A stretch of 64,000 bases of DNA from Candidatus Hydrogenedentota bacterium. Its GTDB lineage: Bacteria > Hydrogenedentota > Hydrogenedentia > Hydrogenedentales > SLHB01. Position 1 is the stretch's first letter; every line of letters starts with the position of its first letter. Of this stretch, positions 7,909-20,091 are shown one piece after another. The position numbers and the translations under genes are program-made. The DNA lies in contig JAKPDK010000167.1 in the NCBI GenBank assembly GCA_029552745.1, forward strand, positions 323,973 through 387,972, given 5' to 3'. The notes under the pieces are model-generated. The model saw only the letters and a list, made by a program, of their open reading frames with translations. It was not told the origin of the DNA and ran no database searches.

Positions 7909-8822
7909 GGTGTGGTAAGTTCTCCTGTCGTTCCGTGAGGTACCAGCGGGGGCACGGGTGGGGTAGGCTGTTGGTTCTTCGTCGGTGGAACGGTGGTCTT
8001 GTCACGTGTGGTTTCTGTGATCTGTTTTTCCAACAACTGGATTTGTTCTCTTAAAGCGTTGATTTCGTCTCGCAATTGGAGATTCAATTCCCGAATCTCG
8101 TCGAGCATGTTGTTCTGGGAGGGCTGGGGGGTCGTATTCGTTTTTGGTGGTGGAGCGGTCAGCGATTCCGTGCGGGGCTGCGTCGTATTCTCCGCACCCT
8201 TGGATGGGTCATTCTCTTTCGTTTCTTCGGTAGGGTTTCTCGTCGGTTCCATATCTTTCGGTAGGTTTTTGACGTCGGCTAGGCAGATATTATCAAACCA
8301 TGCTTTGCCTTCTCCTTTGAGTACACAACGCACCGTGATGAACTCGGTCTTTGCGGGTGGTTTGAAACGCAGTTCGACGCGCGTCCAATCTTGAGTTCCT
8401 CGAATGGGGGTTTTGGATGCGGTGCTCGCGGCATTGAGAACTTGAAACGGATTCTTGGTACAACATTGTGCCCATATGGCGGCTTCGGTGGCGTTGAGGG
8501 TTTTGATATAGCCGCTGAGTTGGAGTTCCTTGTCAGCGAGGTCTCCCAGTACGTGTTGACTCCAGTTGTTAGCAGGCTCTTTGGGGTAGGGTTTGGGATT
8601 GTGCAAAAACGCCGCATAGTGTCCTTCAAATGCGGTGTCAGGATCGAGTCGTCCTTCAGCCCCGTCCATCGGCATGACGAACACGCGCCAGCCCGCCGGG
8701 GATTCATCGGAGACTTCCTCAAATCCAGGATTGGCTAGCAGGTTGTTCGTCTCATCGCAGAAAGCCAACGCATTTCCCGATACGACGCAGGCTACCATAC
8801 CGAGGATACGCAAATACCTCAT
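7905..8822 (-). CDS. Secreted protein: carbohydrate-binding-like domain, coiled coil, Pro-rich tail
   Basis: An in-frame TTG exists at 8858, but the ATG at 8822 gives a good signal peptide (MRYLRILGMVACVVSGNALAF) and is preferred; product 305 aa. Residues about 28-180 resemble a galactose-binding/CBM4_9-type jelly roll: NLLANPGFEEV, SPAGWRVF, HYAAFLHN, LQLSGYIKT, WTRVELRFK, and a final KAWFDNICL strand. This is followed by a low-complexity Thr/Pro/Asn linker, a predicted coiled coil (LDEIRELNLQLRDEINALR and following, about 235-272), and a Pro/Thr-rich end. It probably binds a polymer or glycan outside the cytoplasm; no catalytic domain is seen. It is the first gene of the three-gene overlapping unit, 66 bases downstream of the KDPG aldolase gene. 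Confidence 0.7.
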   Translation of the reverse strand: MRYLRILGMVACVVSGNALAFCDETNNLLANPGFEEVSDESPAGWRVFVMPMDGAEGRLDPDTAFEGHYAAFLHNPKPYPKEPANNWSQHVLGDLADKELQLSGYIKTLNATEAAIWAQCCTKNPFQVLNAASTASKTPIRGTQDWTRVELRFKPPAKTEFITVRCVLKGEGKAWFDNICLADVKNLPKDMEPTRNPTEETKENDPSKGAENTTQPRTESLTAPPPKTNTTPQPSQNNMLDEIRELNLQLRDEINALREQIQLLEKQITETTRDKTTVPPTKNQQPTPPVPPLVPHGTTGELTTP

Positions 8823-8888
8823 ACCGTCAGTGTAAGTCGCCTTGCGACTCGTGGTCAACTGCGACGGGACGATGCGCGGAAGCGCGGG

Positions 8889-9542
8889 TTAGGCGTTTCG
8901 GGCTTTGGCGACGGCTTCGGCGAATGCCCGTGCGTTGGCGGTGATTCCCGCGAAATCGCGCGCAGCCACGAGTTTCTTGCTCACCAAATTTCCCCCAACG
9001 CCCAGTGCCGCAGCACCGGCTTTAATGAAATCTGCGATGTTGTTCAGTTCTACGCCGCCCGTGGGAACAAGCGGGATCTGCGGCAGAGGTCCCTTAATGG
9101 CTTTGATGTACTCGGGGCCGCCTACACTCGCCGGAAACACCTTCACAAGGTCGGAGCCATGCTCCCACGCGGTAAGGATTTCCGTGGGGGTATAGGCACC
9201 GCAACAGACAGGTTTTCCGTATCGGCGCGCCATCTCGATTACAGAAGGTTTCAAGGTCGGGGTGACGACGTACTCGGCGCCGGCGAGGATCGCCAAACGG
9301 CACGATTCTGCATCCAACACCGTGCCCACACCAAGCAAGACATCCGCCCCCTGCAATTTCTTTGCGGCGGTTTCAATGCAGCCCAGTGCACCGGGCGTGG
9401 TCATGGTGACTTCGATACAGTGCACGCCTCCCTCGGCGACTGCCTCCACAATCCGGACCAAATCATCGCCGCCGGAATCGGCACGTACCACGGCAATAAT
9501 GCACTTGTCTTGGATGTACTGAAGGGCTTTGTACTTTTCCAT
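8889..9542 (-). CDS. eda: 2-dehydro-3-deoxyphosphogluconate (KDPG) aldolase
   Basis: This 217-aa protein matches the usual length and motifs of the bifunctional KDPG/KHG class I aldolase. IEVTMTTPGAL holds the catalytic Glu, GVGTVLD and TPTLKPSVIEMA follow, SDLVKVFPAS holds the Schiff-base Lys, and PTGGV is the phosphate loop. It cleaves KDPG to pyruvate and glyceraldehyde 3-phosphate, the last step of the Entner-Doudoroff pathway. Glucose-6-phosphate dehydrogenase lies at 24848-26392 in the same window; no edd gene is visible. The start lies only 20 bases after the acetolactate synthase stop, so both probably share a transcript, linking a pyruvate-producing with a pyruvate-consuming enzyme. 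Confidence 0.93.
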   Translation of the reverse strand: MEKYKALQYIQDKCIIAVVRADSGGDDLVRIVEAVAEGGVHCIEVTMTTPGALGCIETAAKKLQGADVLLGVGTVLDAESCRLAILAGAEYVVTPTLKPSVIEMARRYGKPVCCGAYTPTEILTAWEHGSDLVKVFPASVGGPEYIKAIKGPLPQIPLVPTGGVELNNIADFIKAGAAALGVGGNLVSKKLVAARDFAGITANARAFAEAVAKARNA

Positions 9543-9562
9543 GGGTGCACCCTCTTTGTCTG

Positions 9563-11401
9563 TTAGAACAGGTCGGGGATCTTGGTCATATCCACTTCTT
9601 CGTGTTCTGTTTTTTCCTGTTCGATCTTCCGCGGAACGATGTAATCTCCCGTGACCATTTCTTTGTACCCCATTCCAGGGCCGACCATCGGATACACGTG
9701 AGCATTTGGATTAATCAGGCATTCGAGAAATGCCGGACCATCAAAGGCGATGAATTCTTCCAGCGTTTTCTTGACATGCGCCTTGTCGCGGAGGCGTTTG
9801 GCAAATTGAAATCCATCGGCTTCCGCTGCTTTGACGAAGTCTTTTTTGTGTAATGATTTGTCGCTACCGGAGAAGCGTTCTCCAAAATATAGCGTTTGCC
9901 ATTGGCGTACCATGCCGTCACCGAGGTTGTTGAGCAAAAGGATTTTCACCGGTACTTGATAGGTGGTGACCGTCTCCAGCTCGCCCAGATTCATTCGCAA
10001 ACTGCCATCGCCATCGACATCAATCACGATATGGTCTGGTTTGGCGATCTTGGCGCCCACGGATGCGGGTAAGCCAAAACCCATCGTGCCCATGCTGCCG
10101 GACGTGATCCAGGTGCGAGGGTGTTTGAAGTCAAAATACTGTGCCGCCCACATTTGATGTTGTCCCACGCCGGTGCACACAATGGCTTCGCCTTGTGTGA
10201 TCTCGTTAAGACACTCAATGACATAGTAGGGCTCCAGAAGATCCGACTTCCGATTGTAATTCATTCGATGTTTGGCTTTGAGCTCGAGCACGTGCTTGAC
10301 CCAACGGGAAAAATCTTTTTTGAAGCCTTCGCCGTAGGCGAGGAGATCCTCTAAAGCTGTGCGGGCATCGCCCACATGTGCCCATTGTGCGGGCTTCACC
10401 TTGCCGATCTCGGCGGCGTCGATATCAATGTGCGCGATGGCTTGACAATTGGGCGCAAACTCACTGACCTTGCCGGCAACTCGGTCGTCAAAACGGGCGC
10501 CGACGGCGATGAGGAAATCGCAATCTTCGACGGCATAGTTCGCGTAGGCGGTTCCGTGCATGCCGAGCATGTGCAACGCCAACTCGTCGCGCGTGTCAAT
10601 GCTCCCGATGCCCATCAAGGTGGTGACAACCGGGATGCGGAAGCGTTTCGAAAACGAGCGCAACTGCGCCGCAGCGTTGCTGGTGATCACACCGCCACCG
10701 GCATAGATGAGGGGACGGTCGGATTTTGCCAGCAGTTTGAAAAAACTCGCCGCCTCGGATTTGGTGATACGCGAGGCGCGCAACGCCGCAAGCCGTTTTT
10801 CATAGCCATGAAAATGCAGCATACCGGAACCTTGGAAAATGCCGGTCCAGTTCTGCACATCCTTGGGTACGTCGATGACCACGGGTCCCGGGCGCCCACT
10901 CCGCGCAATTTCAAAGGCGGTCCGCACGGTCGCTTCAAGTTTTTCTGGGTCTTTTACGAGAAAGACGTGTTTGGCGCACGCACTCATAATATTGAATACA
11001 GGTGCTTCCTGAAAGGCGTCCGAACCAATGGAAGCACGCGCCACTTGTCCACAAATCAAGACCACCGGGACAGAGTCCGCCATGGAGTCGCGGATGGGGG
11101 TGACGCAGTTGGTGGCGCCGGGTCCCGAAGTGACCATGAAACATCCGACCTTGCCGCTGGCGCGCGCATAACCCGCCGCCATAAAACCCGCCCCTTGCTC
11201 ATTGGCAGGAACGATGAGGCGAATTTGTTCATTCGTGGGCTTGTTTGCGTTGTAGCGAAATATGGCATCATACGTGGGGAGAATTGCTCCGCCGCTGTAC
11301 CCAAATATCGTGTCGACGCCTTCGTCCGCCAAAACCTGCAAGATCATTTCTGCGCCGGTCATTTGTTGTCCGGCAAGTTTATGTTTTTTTGTGGGCGTCA
11401 T
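9563..11401 (-). CDS. ilvB: Acetolactate synthase, large (catalytic) subunit
   Basis: An upstream in-frame start is possible, but the ATG at 11401 has GGAGG five bases before it and gives MTPTKKHKLAGQQMTGAEM, 612 aa, near the usual family length. The ThDP-enzyme layout is complete: the N-terminal pyrimidine-binding domain with ANEQGAGFMAAGYARASG (catalytic Glu) and TSGPGATN, a central domain with PGPVVIDVPKDVQ, and the C-terminal pyrophosphate-binding domain with GDGSLRMNLGELETV followed by the expected NN. It condenses two pyruvates to acetolactate for valine/leucine, or pyruvate with 2-ketobutyrate for isoleucine. No ilvN regulatory subunit gene is adjacent, unlike the usual ilvBN pair. eda follows after 20 bases. 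Confidence 0.9.
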   Translation of the reverse strand: MTPTKKHKLAGQQMTGAEMILQVLADEGVDTIFGYSGGAILPTYDAIFRYNANKPTNEQIRLIVPANEQGAGFMAAGYARASGKVGCFMVTSGPGATNCVTPIRDSMADSVPVVLICGQVARASIGSDAFQEAPVFNIMSACAKHVFLVKDPEKLEATVRTAFEIARSGRPGPVVIDVPKDVQNWTGIFQGSGMLHFHGYEKRLAALRASRITKSEAASFFKLLAKSDRPLIYAGGGVITSNAAAQLRSFSKRFRIPVVTTLMGIGSIDTRDELALHMLGMHGTAYANYAVEDCDFLIAVGARFDDRVAGKVSEFAPNCQAIAHIDIDAAEIGKVKPAQWAHVGDARTALEDLLAYGEGFKKDFSRWVKHVLELKAKHRMNYNRKSDLLEPYYVIECLNEITQGEAIVCTGVGQHQMWAAQYFDFKHPRTWITSGSMGTMGFGLPASVGAKIAKPDHIVIDVDGDGSLRMNLGELETVTTYQVPVKILLLNNLGDGMVRQWQTLYFGERFSGSDKSLHKKDFVKAAEADGFQFAKRLRDKAHVKKTLEEFIAFDGPAFLECLINPNAHVYPMVGPGMGYKEMVTGDYIVPRKIEQEKTEHEEVDMTKIPDLF

Positions 11402-11556
11402 AGGTTCCTCCGAATCATTTCTTAAGACAGAATGTGCATATCTTACCTGATCAGAAATATATGCGCACCTTTTTGGTCCGTGAGCGGTCAGCATAAGTTC
11501 GTGGGAGTTGTGGTGCGGCGGTTATAGCACATGCCGCAATATCAAAGAGGGAGGAA

Positions 11557-12510
11557 TCATGCGGGCACGCCTAAAGGCGGTGCGGCGTCGATGGCAAACG
11601 CACGCGCGGGATTCGTGCGGCAGAGTTGTTGTAGGGCTTCTTCATGAAAACCAATTTGTCGTAGCGCGGGCAGGACCTTTTCGATCAGTGTCGTAAAACC
11701 TCGGAACGTGCCGCCGTTTGGTTCGCCGACCGAATACCATCCGGCATCGTGAGAAAGCAGCACGCGATCTAACAGCCCCGCGTCTCGAATATCTCGAACC
11801 AGAGAAACATGTTCCTCCACGGTCGATTCCTGAATGCCGTCGAATTCCAGCCACACGCCCCTGCGTGCGACATCGACAAGGAATTGCGTGTCTCGCACGG
11901 ACTGCGCATGGACCCAAACAAATCGATTTGACGACACACCTTCTTCGATCAGTAGCGCGATTTGATGTTCCATCGAGAGTCGGTCGGTGGTATGTGATGC
12001 AATGGTGAGCCCGGTAGCGCGGCAGGTGAGGGCGGCGGCGCGAACCAGACGTTCATCTACCTCACTGAGTCGACCTGGGTCAACGCCGATCTTTATGAAA
12101 CCCGGAAACACATTGGAGTCGCCTATGCCTTGCTTCCACTCTTGAATCCATCGAAAGGCGATCTGTTCTGGAGAGAGTTCCCACACAACACGCGGCAGAA
12201 ATTTGTCTTGTGCGGCGCCGTAGTAGCCGGTGTTCGTGACCACATGCATGCCGCTCTGTTTCGAGAGGCGCCGCAGAAAACTTGGGGCACGTCCCAAGTA
12301 AGCAGGCGTGCATTCGAATAACGTTGTCACACCACGACGCTTCGCCTCATCGAGGTGCGGCAGAATCACGGATGACGCTTGATCCTCATGGAACCGTAAG
12401 GTGCCGGGTACATCTTCTCCGGAGAAGTCAACCACAAGATGTTCATGGGGGAGAATGAATCCAGCGCGTGCCGCGTCAATAGGCCCCTGGACGGTCATAA
12501 GAAACGCCAT
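11557..12510 (-). CDS. Phosphotriesterase-family metal-dependent hydrolase
   Basis: The ATG at 12510 has GAGAGG seven bases upstream and begins the usual MTVQGPI-type N-terminus (MAFLMTVQGPIDAARAGF); an earlier in-frame start is unlikely. The product is 317 aa. Metal-site motifs of the amidohydrolase/PTE family are in order: LPHEHL (H-x-H), FIKIGVD (candidate carboxylated Lys), ASHTT, VHAQ, and LLSHDAGWY (Asp). The family includes lactonases and PTER-like proteins as well as phosphotriesterases, so a sugar-lactone or related ester is as likely as a phosphotriester. It lies upstream of ilvB on the same strand with a 155-bp gap, and diverges from the rRNA operon. Confidence 0.85.
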   Translation of the reverse strand: MAFLMTVQGPIDAARAGFILPHEHLVVDFSGEDVPGTLRFHEDQASSVILPHLDEAKRRGVTTLFECTPAYLGRAPSFLRRLSKQSGMHVVTNTGYYGAAQDKFLPRVVWELSPEQIAFRWIQEWKQGIGDSNVFPGFIKIGVDPGRLSEVDERLVRAAALTCRATGLTIASHTTDRLSMEHQIALLIEEGVSSNRFVWVHAQSVRDTQFLVDVARRGVWLEFDGIQESTVEEHVSLVRDIRDAGLLDRVLLSHDAGWYSVGEPNGGTFRGFTTLIEKVLPALRQIGFHEEALQQLCRTNPARAFAIDAAPPLGVPA

Positions 12511-12601
12511 AGCAAAACCTCTCTTCAACACAGTATTGGCAAAGGTTCCGAGCAATTCAACCTAGTGATAATCGGTAGTAAAAATTTTTTGAAAAAAGTA
12601 C

Positions 12602-12630
12602 TTGACAAGTGGTTCGATGTGTGTTATATT
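12602..12630 (+). promoter_or_regulatory. rRNA operon promoter P1
   Basis: TTGACA at 12602-12607 and TATATT at 12625-12630 are separated by 17 bases, close to the sigma-70 optimum. The -35 box sits in a short palindrome (ACTTG-A-CAAGT). It lies about 460 bases upstream of the 16S gene. Confidence 0.8.
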
Positions 12631-12721
12631 ATGCGTCCGCTTTTCGGAAAAACCGGATGCGCCGACGAAACGAAGCCTGTAGGGGCATCGAAGCGCGGTG
12701 GTAGATGGTGCCGAAAAAAAG

Positions 12722-12753
12722 GTCTTGACAAAGTCAAGACAATGTGGTATAAA
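12722..12753 (+). promoter_or_regulatory. rRNA operon promoter P2 with inverted repeat
   Basis: TTGACA at 12725-12730 and TATAAA at 12748-12753 are again 17 bases apart. The -35 hexamer lies inside a perfect 8-bp inverted repeat, GTCTTGAC-AAA-GTCAAGAC (12722-12740), which could be a regulator site or a coincidence of the promoter sequence. Tandem P1/P2 promoters are typical of bacterial rRNA operons. Confidence 0.8.
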
Positions 12754-13088
12754 GACGTTTTGGGCAGGGGTGGAGAAATCAGCCCTGCCGGGCGCTAGCC
12801 CGAAAAAATCGTGTTGGGGCGTGAGACAAAGCGTCTTACGCGAGCGCGGTTTATTTGTCCCTGCGGGGACAAAGGGCTTCGGGAATCGCGTCCGCTCTTT
12901 GAAAGTTGAATACGGTGCATGCCTGCAAGACAACGGGTGTGTGTAATCGCGGAACACGGCAGTGTTCCAGCGTATTACAACATTGGTTTGCTGATGGCAA
13001 ACCAACCCCTTTTTGATGAGTTTCCTTCGTTAAGGAAATCTGTCGATTCCGGAGAAGACAGTACGCTGGATTCTCCGCACAAGTTTTC
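12754..13088 (+). other. rRNA leader with hairpins and boxA-like element
   Basis: This untranslated leader has no supportable gene. It contains a hairpin TTTGTCCC/GGGACAAA at 12854-12873, a second hairpin TTGGTTTGC/GCAAACCAA at 12983-13005, and a boxA-like antitermination element CGCTCTTTGAAA at 12893-12904. The latter recurs, with its following GTTGAAT, upstream of the 23S gene at about 15078-15096. These probably bind the Nus factors and provide RNase processing stems. Confidence 0.6.
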
Positions 13089-14644
<1,556 letters not shown>

Positions 14645-14786
14645 GGGAGTAATCCATCAAGACCCGTCTCGCACGAGATGCGGTCTAGGTCGATCGCACA
14701 TTCGTTGGTTGGCAGAAGTATCTGCCGGCGGCGTGCACCGTATTCAGCATTCAAGGGGCGGACAATGCCGCCATGCTTTAAGGCGT

Positions 14787-14863
14787 GGGCCCGTAGCTCA
14801 GTTGGTAAGAGCGCACGCCTGATAAGCGTGAGGTCGGTAGTTCGATTCTACTCGGGCCCACCA
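14787..14863 (+). tRNA. tRNA-Ile (GAT anticodon)
   Basis: This 77-nt cloverleaf sits in the 16S-23S spacer. The acceptor stem GGGCCCG/CGGGCCC is perfectly paired, the anticodon GAT is at 14821-14823 within CTGATAA, the T-loop is GTTCGATTC, and a 3' CCA is encoded at 14861-14863. GAT-Ile is the usual first spacer tRNA of bacterial rRNA operons. Confidence 0.98.
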
Positions 14864-14887
14864 TCCCGCAGCGAACTTTTAGGCAGC

Positions 14888-14963
14888 GGGGATGTAGCTC
14901 AGTTGGGAGAGCGCGGGCTTTGCAAGCCTGAGGTCGTCGGTTCGAATCCGATCATCTCCACCA
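14888..14963 (+). tRNA. tRNA-Ala (TGC anticodon)
   Basis: This 76-nt cloverleaf follows tRNA-Ile by 24 bases. The acceptor GGGGATG pairs with CATCTCC and contains the G3:U70 wobble pair that identifies alanine tRNAs. The anticodon TGC is at 14921-14923, the T-arm has GGTTCGAATCC, and CCA is encoded at 14961-14963. Confidence 0.98.
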
Positions 14964-15077
14964 ACGGGTTAGACAACGGGCAAGCGAAGACACGGGTTTC
15001 ATAGGCAGCGAAGGCAGCAACGTCTGCCGGAAGATGCCTTTGACCATAGACCGATGGTTCGAATAAGGACGTCGGAT

Positions 15078-15096
15078 TTGTTCTTTGACAGTTGAA
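15078..15096 (+). promoter_or_regulatory. boxA-like antitermination element before 23S
   Basis: TTGTTCTTTGACAGTTGAA here parallels CGCTCTTTGAAAGTTGAA in the leader before 16S. The repeated position ahead of each large rRNA is what is expected of boxA in rrn operons. Confidence 0.6.
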
Positions 15097-15183
15097 TGAG
15101 GGTAGTCGCAAACAACAACACCGAATCAAGAAGCGCCGAAATAACCTTTGATCTATACCGGTGAACAACCGGAATAGGGTTTT

Positions 15184-18222
<3,039 letters not shown>

Positions 18223-18350
18223 ATTTTTGCCGCCGCGTATCCCTACGCGGCCTGCACTTCTAGCTAAAATTCCTCAAAGGGAATTCTGCGCTTCACGACA
18301 TGCGGCGCGTTGTGAAGCGGCTACCCCACATTCACTGTTGCAGATTTTTT

Positions 18351-18466
18351 GCCGGTGACTATAGCGGCGGGGCCACACCTGTTCCCATTCCGAACACAGT
18401 AGTTAAGCCCGCCAGCGCCCATGGTACTGCCCGGGCAACTGGGTGGGAGAGTAGGTCGTTGCCGGC
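18351..18466 (+). rRNA. rrf: 5S ribosomal RNA
   Basis: This ~116-nt RNA is closed by GCCGGTGAC at the 5' end pairing with GTTGCCGGC at the 3' end. It contains the conserved CACACCTGTTCCCATTCCGA loop region and CCGAACACAG. It follows 23S by about 128 bases, which hold a GCCGCGTA/TACGCGGC hairpin and a GCTTCAC/GTGAAGC pair, likely processing signals. Confidence 0.95.
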
Positions 18467-18477
18467 TCAGTTATTCA

Positions 18478-18520
18478 AAACCCCTCCAAGACGATACGTC
18501 TCGGAGGGGTTCTTCTTTTG
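18478..18520 (+). terminator. Rho-independent terminator of the rRNA operon
   Basis: AACCCCTCC-AAGACG pairs with CGTCTC-GGAGGGGTT around an ATA loop, with one mismatch, and is followed by TCTTCTTTT. It lies 12 bases after 5S. Confidence 0.9.
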
Positions 18521-18584
18521 GTGCTTACGTTCACAAGGGCTTGGCACCACATCGAGGAAATCGACCTAGGCTTATATCCCCGGT

Positions 18585-18737
18585 TGTCATGGCGAGGAGC
18601 GAGTCTTCGAAGCGACGCCGGAACCCGCTGGTTTTTTGTAGGGGCGCAACATGTTGCGCCCTATTCTGTCCCCGGGTCTTGCTCGAATTCCTGAGGGGAT
18701 TGCCACATCGTGCCTGTCGGCACTCCTCGCAATGGCA
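18585..18737. repeat. Dispersed palindromic repeat, copy 1
   Basis: The element is bounded by TGTCATGGCGAGGAG (18585-18599) and its near-inverse CTCCTCGCAATGGCA (18723-18737). An inner segment contains a palindromic GGGGCGCAACATGTTGCGCCC core. It is non-coding and related to repeats at 26999, 31933, 35767, 44116, 47970 and 52780. Nothing else is recognised from 18521 to 18928. Confidence 0.6.
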
Positions 18738-18928
18738 GCGCTTAGGCAATACTGCACTGGAACGTAGTACGAAACAACCCGTATTTCTAAATGCTCAAAG
18801 GGTTCGTAGATGGCTCAGACCTACTTTGAGGTGTTACGCGCTGACGCCATTCTGTATAAAAAATCCTTTCTTCAATTCCTCAACGTAAGCCAACAAAAAC
18901 TAGCAAAGGCACTCAATACATGCGGTGT

Positions 18929-18962
18929 CCAAATAAAAAAGCCGACGCCCGAGGGCGTCGGC
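18929..18962 (-). terminator. Rho-independent terminator for the cysteine-rich gene
   Basis: On the minus strand GCCGACGCC pairs with GGCGTCGGC (18941-18962, 4-base loop) and is followed by TTTTTTATTTGG. It lies just past the stop of the gene at 18989-19417. Confidence 0.88.
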
Positions 18963-18988
18963 CTGAACCGACTTCGTTTTCTCGTGGT

Positions 18989-19417
18989 CTAGTTCACGTG
19001 GCTGGACTGGGCACCGTGGCTCCAAGAACCTTCAAATGAGGCTTTGGAAAGCACCGTTCCCTTGTGAGCCTTCTTCTCTAGTGAGGCGCTTTGTCCCTCT
19101 TTGTTGCAGGAGGCTTTACCAGCGTCACCAGCCTCTTTGTTACACGTAGAGGCACACTTGCCCTTTTCGCATTTGCCCTCTTTGTCACCACACTGGCACT
19201 TGCCATCAGGGCAACCGCATTTCTCAGCGCACTTGGCAGTTTGCTTTGCGTCGCCCGAGCTGCAGGTGGCGCCATCTGCTTTACAGTTACAGTTTTCCGC
19301 GGAACAGTTGCACTTCTCCGCGCATTTTTCGCCGGCATATGCCGGATACATCAGCCCGACAACGCCGAGCACCAAAGCAAGACTAAGAACGACTTTGACA
19401 AAACGATGGGTATTCAT
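18989..19417 (-). CDS. Secreted metallothionein-like cysteine-rich protein
   Basis: The ATG at 19417 has AAGGAGAT six bases upstream and gives a signal peptide (VVLSLALVLGVVGLM core, AYA cleavage site); product 142 aa. The mature part holds 15 cysteines in about 70 residues, together with many Lys, Glu and Gly. An internal duplication is visible: KCAEKCNCSAENCNC and KCAEKCGCPDGKCQC share a K-C-A-E-K-C-x-C-x4-C-x-C frame. The pattern suggests metal binding in the periplasm or outside, though disulfides are also possible. The C-terminal ~45 residues lack Cys. No named family is recognised. Its own terminator follows, so it ends a transcription unit. Another Cys-rich gene lies upstream on the same strand. 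Confidence 0.72.
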   Translation of the reverse strand: MNTHRFVKVVLSLALVLGVVGLMYPAYAGEKCAEKCNCSAENCNCKADGATCSSGDAKQTAKCAEKCGCPDGKCQCGDKEGKCEKGKCASTCNKEAGDAGKASCNKEGQSASLEKKAHKGTVLSKASFEGSWSHGAQSSHVN

Positions 19418-19510
19418 CTTGTATCTCCTTATAGTTTTATCCAATTTTCGTCTTTGTTGAATCGACTTTTGAGGTTAAATTAGCTTACGGGATTAGAGAG
19501 GCGGGTATTA

Positions 19511-20005
19511 TCAACAACGCCAAACACAGTGAAGATCACATCGGGGTCTATCATCGGGAGTCGAGGAAACAAAGGAGGCGTAGGCAAAATCACGAAATAG
19601 GCTGGTGCTGTCATTATCGGTGCGCACGGTCGCTGTGTACGGCTCAGAAGGACTATCCACCTTGCGCATCGGGAAAAATCCCACAGTAGCAGCCTGCAGC
19701 GCGCGTTTGCACAAATTAATAGAGCAAGGGCATACCGAGCGAACAGAAAATAGACGTTTCCCTACCCGTTTCAATGTAACAGTGCCGAGCTCGCTGCACC
19801 CGCTTCTTTTAGAAATATGGTCCCGAGACGCGGCAGACAGCTCCATCTTCTTGGAACAGCAAGAGGAAGTTGAATCCAGCTTTTTTGCCGTATATTGCCC
19901 GTGTTTCGCTGGGCAGGGGCATTTGATCGAATCCCCAAACGAGGAAAACACCAACGCTGCAGCCAGCAATGTCGTGAGTAATAATTTATGTGGCGTCTTA
20001 TTCAT
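19511..20005 (-). CDS. Secreted cysteine-containing protein of unknown function
   Basis: The ATG at 20005 begins a signal peptide (MNKTPHKLLLTTLLAAALVFSS); an ATG seven codons earlier is also possible. The product is 164 aa. It has 11 cysteines, including CPCP after the signal, a CCSKK motif near residue 45, a CPCSINLC cluster in the middle, and a C-terminal CDLHCVWRC. Unlike its neighbour it is not a simple repeat. The central part is basic. The pairs may bind metal or form disulfides. No family is recognised. Being next to the metallothionein-like gene, a shared role in metal or copper handling is a guess. Confidence 0.55.
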   Translation of the reverse strand: MNKTPHKLLLTTLLAAALVFSSFGDSIKCPCPAKHGQYTAKKLDSTSSCCSKKMELSAASRDHISKRSGCSELGTVTLKRVGKRLFSVRSVCPCSINLCKRALQAATVGFFPMRKVDSPSEPYTATVRTDNDSTSLFRDFAYASFVSSTPDDRPRCDLHCVWRC

Positions 20006-20091
20006 TTCACTTATATTAAACCTCATCGGAGGCGATTTTGTTCCCGTAGTTACAGATTTTTTGATTTCCCGGATCGTAAGCCAGGATCAGC

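Noticed and set aside
10376-11425. A 349-codon plus-strand open frame opposite ilvB
   Set aside because: It lies antisense to a well-supported ThDP enzyme gene, has no recognisable domain and appears to be a frame shadow. The same applies to long antisense frames at 27833-28516, 48130-48795, 52854-53573 and 54015-54590.
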